A stretch of 64,000 bases of DNA from Streptomyces viridochromogenes DSM 40736 (lineage in GTDB: Bacteria; Actinomycetota; Actinomycetes; Streptomycetales; Streptomycetaceae). Below, one piece after another: positions 60,284-64,000 of this stretch. The first letter of the stretch is position 1, and each line of letters begins with the position of its first letter. Under the pieces are notes generated by a model, which saw only the letters and a list, made by a program, of their open reading frames with translations, was not told where the DNA came from and made no database searches. The position numbers and the translations under genes are program-made. The stretch covers positions 7,601,187-7,665,186 of the forward strand of contig NZ_GG657757.1 of NCBI RefSeq assembly GCF_000158955.1. The letters are read 5' to 3'.

Positions 60284-60316
60284 CCGGGAGGCGCCCGCGT
60301 GGCGCCTCCCGGTTTT
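60284..60316 (+). terminator. U-tailed terminator after the TerD-like gene
   Basis: CCGGGAGGCGCC (60284-60295) and GGCGCCTCCCGG (60301-60312) with CGCGT loop are followed by TTTT, the most classical terminator in the window. Confidence 0.85.
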
Positions 60317-60333
60317 CGTACGCCGACTGCTCG

Positions 60334-60552
60334 TCAGCGCCAGATGGACTTCACCCGCCACGCCTGGAGGTGGTCGAGGGTGGCGGTGCCTCCTTCGACG
60401 AACACCTGGACGCCGGTGCTGGAGGGGTCGGGGAAGATCTGGTCGGACCGGTGCGCACCTTCAGGCCGAAGCGCTCCGCGTCCTTGAGGAAGAAGGTCGC
60501 CTCGATGTCGAGTGCCTTGCCCTTGGCCCCGAGGCGGAATGCTCTGCGCGCC
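60334..60552 (-). pseudogene. Degraded C-terminus of a GH32 fructanase (levanase/inulinase)
   Basis: The minus strand reads in one frame FRLGAKGKALDIEATFFLKD then AERFGLKVRTG. Right after that, in a shifted frame, come SDQIFPDPSSTGVQVFVEGG and TATLDHLQAWRVKSIWR, ending at TGA 60334-60336. Both blocks belong to the C-terminal beta-sandwich of GH32 levanases. The ~45 residues that should lie between them and all of the catalytic domain are gone, so this is a pseudogene with an internal deletion and frame change. It lies in the same locus as the levansucrase. Confidence 0.75.
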
Positions 60553-60557
60553 CAGAA

Positions 60558-60597
60558 TCGTCAGCGGGCCCGCCGGAAACGGCGGGCCCGCTGACGA
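60558..60597 (-). terminator. 18-bp-stem terminator after the GH43 gene
   Basis: TCGTCAGCGGGCCCGCCG (60558-60575) and CGGCGGGCCCGCTGACGA (60580-60597) enclose a GAAA tetraloop, 9 bases after the GH43 stop. Confidence 0.9.
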
Positions 60598-60605
60598 CTA
60601 CCGAG

Positions 60606-61607
60606 TCAGCCGCCCCCGTCCAGATCCTCACGTCGGCGCAGCACCGACAGCTCGTGGCCGCGGAGTTCCATCTCGTACAGCTTTCCGCGTGCGTTCTCGA
60701 AGGGCCGGTGGAGGATCATCATCAGGCGGCCGTCGAAGGTGTGGAACAGCATGCCGTGGCCGCTGTCGTCGCGGACCAGCGGGCGGTGCTGCCGCCACGG
60801 TCCCGTGAGTTCTCCCGAGCGGGACACCGCGTACGTCTGCACGTAGCCGCCGCTGACGGTGCCGTCCCCGCCGGCCGTGTTCTTCTCGTAGGTCGACCAG
60901 AGCATGAGCAGGGACCCGTCGGGCGTGCGGTACAGCTGAGGGCCGTCGGTGACGTACGGCGCGAGCTGGTGCGGTACGCCGGCGGGGATCTGCTCGGCGG
61001 TCCAGGGCGCGTCCGAGGCCTTGAAGAGGTAGACCGGGTCACCGACCGTCCGGGACAGGTCAGGGGCCAGCCGGACGGCCTCCATGGTTCCGTCGATCGT
61101 CTGCAGCCACTCGTGCGCGTACACCATCCAGGGCTGCCCGGACGGGTCCACGTACAGCGTGCCGTCGAGGGTCATGAGGTGCTCGGGCGGGACGGGCCGT
61201 GAGGGGTCGAGCACGGTGAAGGGGCCGAGCAGAGAGTCGGAGACGGCGGTGATCGTGCCGCGCATATGGGTCGGGGTGCGGAACGGCACCCCCCACTGGT
61301 TCGGCGCCGGGACCGGGAGTGGCCGGTTCTCGTCGTGCAACGTGGTGAACAGGTAGTACCTGCCCTCCCAGGCGTGCACCTCCGGCGCCCACGCGCCGTC
61401 CGTCGCCCAGATGCCCTCCTGCGCGGCGGTCCGGAACACCACCACGGGGCGTGTCCAGTCGCGCAGGTCGGGGCTGCGGTAGACCATCGTGCCCGTGCCG
61501 TCCACGCCCGACACGGACGGGACGTTGGACGTGTAGAGGTGGTAGGTGCGCCTCTCGCGGTCGGCGACGACGAACGGATCGTGCAGCGGCATGTCGGCAA
61601 GCCGCAT
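60606..61607 (-). CDS. GH43 family glycoside hydrolase (cytoplasmic)
   Basis: A 333-residue five-bladed-propeller glycosidase. The general base is the Asp of PLHDPFVVAD near the N-terminus, the pKa-modulating Asp lies in IWATDGAWAPEVH, and the acid Glu is probably in WMVYAHEWLQTIDGT. GH43 enzymes act on arabinans, xylans or galactans; this subgroup's substrate is unknown. No signal peptide is seen, so the substrate is imported. AAGGGG precedes the ATG at 61607. It sits between the GH32 remnant and a NUDIX gene. Confidence 0.85.
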   Translation of the reverse strand: MRLADMPLHDPFVVADRERRTYHLYTSNVPSVSGVDGTGTMVYRSPDLRDWTRPVVVFRTAAQEGIWATDGAWAPEVHAWEGRYYLFTTLHDENRPLPVPAPNQWGVPFRTPTHMRGTITAVSDSLLGPFTVLDPSRPVPPEHLMTLDGTLYVDPSGQPWMVYAHEWLQTIDGTMEAVRLAPDLSRTVGDPVYLFKASDAPWTAEQIPAGVPHQLAPYVTDGPQLYRTPDGSLLMLWSTYEKNTAGGDGTVSGGYVQTYAVSRSGELTGPWRQHRPLVRDDSGHGMLFHTFDGRLMMILHRPFENARGKLYEMELRGHELSVLRRREDLDGGG

Positions 61608-61639
61608 CGGCTCACCCCTTCGTGAGGGCCCGCCCTTGG

Positions 61640-62176
61640 TCAGATCGCACAGCCCGCGTGCGCCAACGCCTGCTTGAGCAGCACCCCGTGGCCGCCGGGC
61701 ATCTCGCTCTGCACCGCCTCGGAGACGGCCTCCTGCGGGCTGAACCACACCAGGTCGAGCGCGTCCTGCCGGGGCCGGCAGTCGCCCGTCACCGGCACGA
61801 TGTAGGCGAGGGACACCGCGTGCTGGCGGGGGTCGTGGTACGGGGTGATGCCCTGCGTCGGGAAGTACTCCGCGACCGTGAAGGGCTGGAGCGACGTGGG
61901 GACGCGGGGCAGCGCGACCGGGCCGAGGTCCTTCTCCAGGTGGCGCAGGAGGGCGTCGCGGACGCGCTCATGGTGCAGCACGCGGCCGGAGACCAGCGTC
62001 CGGCTGACCGTTCCGTCGGGCCCCATGCGCAGCAGCACACCGACACTGGTGACTTCGCCGCTGTCGTCGACGCGGACCGGGACGGCCTCGACGTACAGGA
62101 TCGGCATGCGGGCGCGTGTCATCTCCAGTTCGTCGGAGGACAGCCAGCCGGGCGTGGTTTCGGTCATGTCAGACAT
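61640..62176 (-). CDS. NUDIX-like protein (DUF4916 type)
   Basis: A 178-residue protein (LYVEAVPVRVDDSGEVTSVGVLLRMGPDGT, then SGRVLHHERVRDALLRHLEKDLGP). It corresponds to the DUF4916/NUDIX-like family, in which the classical NUDIX box is degenerate (GRVLHHERVRDALLRHLEKDLG), so hydrolase activity is uncertain. A perfect -10 TATGAT lies 6 bases before the first ATG, with no ribosome binding site, suggesting a leaderless message. An internal ATG at 62167 is a possible start. It is 32 bases upstream of the GH43 gene and may share its transcript. Confidence 0.82.
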   Translation of the reverse strand: MSDMTETTPGWLSSDELEMTRARMPILYVEAVPVRVDDSGEVTSVGVLLRMGPDGTVSRTLVSGRVLHHERVRDALLRHLEKDLGPVALPRVPTSLQPFTVAEYFPTQGITPYHDPRQHAVSLAYIVPVTGDCRPRQDALDLVWFSPQEAVSEAVQSEMPGGHGVLLKQALAHAGCAI

Positions 62177-62251
62177 TGCTTGATCATACTTTCAGCCGTT
62201 CGGACTTCCTGGATAGCCGCTCCTGGAGAACTGTGACCGGCCCCACGTCGT

Positions 62252-63376
62252 TCAATCGTCATTCAGCCGGTAGATCCGCAGGGCGTTGTCCCGTCCGGCC
62301 CACCGGGCGAACCGCAGCGCGTCCGGCAGGGACAGCTCGTCGGCGTCCACCCGCTCCTGGAGCAGCCCCGCCAGGCCCTGCCGGAAGGCGAGCGCACCGA
62401 GGTGGTGGAACTCGGCCACACCGTAGGCGTCGGAGCTGTACAGCAGTTTGCGGAACGGTGTGATCTCCAGGGCCTCGGCGAGCACCGCACCCGCCCGGGC
62501 GGGGCCGACGTGGTGGAGGGTCAGGCCGACATCGAGGTACACCTGCTCGAAGACGGCGGACAGGTAGGCGGCCTGCCGCTGGTAGGGCCAGCAGTGCAGC
62601 AGCAGCACGGGGATCGTCCCGGCGGTCAGGTGCAGCCAGTCCGTGAGGAGGGCCGGGTCGGCCCGGTGCAGCCGGATGTCGTTGTCGCCGAACCCGGTGT
62701 GCAGCTGGAGCGGCAGGCCGAGGTCGACGGCCGTCCACAGCAGGTGCCTGACCAGGACCGGGTCGTCCAGGCGGCCGCCCCGGGGCAGCCAGTGCCGGGC
62801 GGCCTCGCCGACCTCCTCGTCCGACGGCCGGGCCGGATCCAGACCGAAGCCGGTGCGGTAGGCCGCCACCGACTTCACCGCCACCACGCCGGGCCGCCGC
62901 ACGGCGTCCAGTGCCGCCGCGCGGAAGGCGTCCGCGTACGCGTCCGGCTCCACCCCGGCGTCCCGCACCGACTCGGCGACGCTCTCCAGCCGTACGACCT
63001 CGTACGCGGAGCCGCCCGCCGCCTCGGCGACCTCGCGCGGAGTGGTCAGCCGGTCGGGGGAGTAGCCGGTGTCCACGCAGAAGACGTCCGCGCCCGAGGC
63101 CCGCAGGAAGCGCCGTTGCACCTCCCGCCAGCCCAGTTGGGAGCGCCGGGCGAGGTACTCCTCGGCGGGGGCGTGCCGCGGCAGGTCCAGCAGCGGAGCG
63201 CAGTGGCGGCGCACGGCCACGCCCACCGGGCTGTCGAAGGGCGAGACGCCCGGCCAGGCGTCGCCCTCCGTCAGGAGCGGCTCGAAGGCCTCCCGGCCGA
63301 GGTCGCCGGTCACCGTGCCGTGGCAGTGGTGGTCGACCAGCCTCAGGGCGTCGAGCGCCTCGCGGACCGCGCTCAC
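62252..63376 (-). CDS. FluG-like amidohydrolase
   Basis: A 374-residue TIM-barrel amidohydrolase. Metal ligands are visible in LVDHHCHGTV (HxH type), PLQLHTGFGDNDI (His), IPVLLLHCWPY (His) and LLYSSDAYGVAEFH (Asp). It matches the N-terminal half of fungal FluG. The GTG start is one base after the stop of the upstream glutamine-synthetase-like gene, so both are translated together. It may hydrolyse a gamma-glutamyl amide, but the substrate is unknown. Confidence 0.87.
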   Translation of the reverse strand: MSAVREALDALRLVDHHCHGTVTGDLGREAFEPLLTEGDAWPGVSPFDSPVGVAVRRHCAPLLDLPRHAPAEEYLARRSQLGWREVQRRFLRASGADVFCVDTGYSPDRLTTPREVAEAAGGSAYEVVRLESVAESVRDAGVEPDAYADAFRAAALDAVRRPGVVAVKSVAAYRTGFGLDPARPSDEEVGEAARHWLPRGGRLDDPVLVRHLLWTAVDLGLPLQLHTGFGDNDIRLHRADPALLTDWLHLTAGTIPVLLLHCWPYQRQAAYLSAVFEQVYLDVGLTLHHVGPARAGAVLAEALEITPFRKLLYSSDAYGVAEFHHLGALAFRQGLAGLLQERVDADELSLPDALRFARWAGRDNALRIYRLNDD

Positions 63377-63377
63377 G

Positions 63378-64000
63378 TCAGTACTTCCAGCGGTAGGCCG
63401 CCGCCACCTGGTCGTCGTCCAGCCCGGCGACGGACGCCGCCTCCCCGCGCCGCACCGCGATCACCGCGTCGGCCAGAACCGGGCCGAGGGCCGCCCGCAG
63501 CGGTTCGTCCGCGCGGAACTCCTCGACGGCCCGCTCCAGCGAGACCGGCAGCCGCCGCACGCCCCGGGCCGCCGCCTCCGCCTCGGCCAGCCGCGCCGGG
63601 TCCCCGGTGACCTCCTCGGGCAGGGCGGCGGACGACGTCAGGCCGTCCAGCCCGGCGGCGATCAGGCAGCCGAGCGCGAGATAGGGATTGGCGGCCAGGT
63701 CGACCGGCTTGACCTCCAGGTTGGCCGCCTGGTCGCGCAGGCCGGCGGTGCCGGTGACGACACGCAGGGCGGTCTCCCGGGTCTCGCGGCCCCAGGCGGT
63801 GAACACCCCGGCCCACTGGGAGGGCCTGAGCCGCAGATAGCTGGCGGGGCTCGGCGCGGTCACCGCCGTGAGGCCGGGCAGATGAGCCAGCAGGCCGGCC
63901 GTGAACGACTCGGCCTCGGCCGTCATGCCGTACCGGCCCTCGCCCCCGGCGTGCAGATTGGCCCCGTCGCGCCAGACGGAGAGGTGGACGTGCCCGCCGT
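63378..64000 (-). CDS. Glutamine synthetase-like protein, C-terminal part (cut by window edge)
   Basis: The 5' end lies beyond the window; 207 codons are visible. They begin GGHVHLSVWRDGANLH, the ATP/ammonium-binding strand of type I glutamine synthetase. They continue with AHLPGLTAVTAPSPASYLRLRPSQW and VKPVDLAANPYLALGCLIAAGLDG, which are hallmark catalytic-domain segments. An internal ATG at 63926 is not the start. Being followed by a FluG-like amidohydrolase after one base, it is more likely a gamma-glutamylamide ligase for amine metabolism than the main nitrogen-assimilating enzyme. Confidence 0.88.
   Translation of the reverse strand, partial: GGHVHLSVWRDGANLHAGGEGRYGMTAEAESFTAGLLAHLPGLTAVTAPSPASYLRLRPSQWAGVFTAWGRETRETALRVVTGTAGLRDQAANLEVKPVDLAANPYLALGCLIAAGLDGLTSSAALPEEVTGDPARLAEAEAAARGVRRLPVSLERAVEEFRADEPLRAALGPVLADAVIAVRRGEAASVAGLDDDQVAAAYRWKY

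Noticed and set aside
60191-60316. Possible small RNA between a TAGCGT box and the U-tailed terminator
   Set aside because: No -35 at usual spacing was found; the terminator is adequately explained by the TerD-like gene.

Overview
The window reads as chromosomal DNA of a Streptomyces or close relative. GC content is very high, third codon positions are almost all G or C, GTG starts are frequent, many genes overlap as ATGA or GTGA, and several genes look leaderless. Families typical of the genus are present: an LPFR small protein, a SCO6745-type protein, a conservon, DUF5941, DUF6126 and DUF6250. From memory, the order (SCO6745-like, idi, CDF transporter, CDP-alcohol/glycan block, hopanoid operon, tdh-kbl) resembles S. 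coelicolor around SCO6745 to SCO6800; I could not check this.

Layout. 1-9100: mixed housekeeping genes (ABC-F ATPase, Tex, GlxA regulator with a DJ-1 protein, a crotonase, an anti-sigma-like ATPase), with a decayed glycolipid-binding gene fragment beside an intergenic inverted-repeat element. 9151-12092: idi, a cation-diffusion transporter and galE on the minus strand, followed by a 130-bp MITE-like palindrome. 12504-19562: a tightly overlapping six- or seven-gene unit with a DUF5941/CDP-alcohol transferase, a nucleotidyltransferase, a sn-glycerol-1-phosphate-dehydrogenase-like enzyme, a second CDP-alcohol transferase-like protein, a GT2 glycosyltransferase and a two-component polysaccharide-type ABC exporter. 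It plausibly makes and exports a phosphopolyol surface glycan or glycolipid.

19858-33117 is a complete hopanoid operon: hpnC, hpnD, a repeat-containing DUF6380-like ORF, hpnE, a polyprenyl diphosphate synthase, shc, hpnG, hpnH, ispG, dxs and an hpnO-like aminotransferase. It joins precursor supply (ispG, dxs, prenyl synthase, with idi nearby) to squalene formation, cyclisation and C35 side-chain extension. 33150-43530 holds an XRE-cupin regulator with a small membrane partner behind tandem palindromes, a phosphatase, a GH36 alpha-galactosidase, a c-di-AMP riboswitch driving a LysM/M23 cell-wall hydrolase, a DUF6250 secreted protein, an SGNH hydrolase, and a leucine-dehydrogenase-like gene with its TetR regulator.

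43965-48122 is a conservon (CvnA-D type) plus a GAF protein. 48304-54736 carries tdh-kbl, LysR and XRE regulators, a GNAT, a YjbR-like protein and a split transketolase behind a MerR/SoxR-like box. A tRNA-Pro follows. 55310-61607 is a fructan-related locus: levansucrase, its LacI regulator with two matching operators, a degraded GH32 fructanase remnant and a GH43 enzyme, with a RING-less TerD-like protein inserted. The window ends with a NUDIX protein and a FluG-like amidohydrolase/glutamine synthetase pair that runs off the edge.

The observations I rate highest are the G1P-dehydrogenase/CDP-alcohol/exporter cluster, the CDP-alcohol transferase lacking its last catalytic Asp, the repeat-built ORF inside the hopanoid operon, several perfect operator palindromes, the MITE-like element, the decayed fructanase and the split FluG pair.
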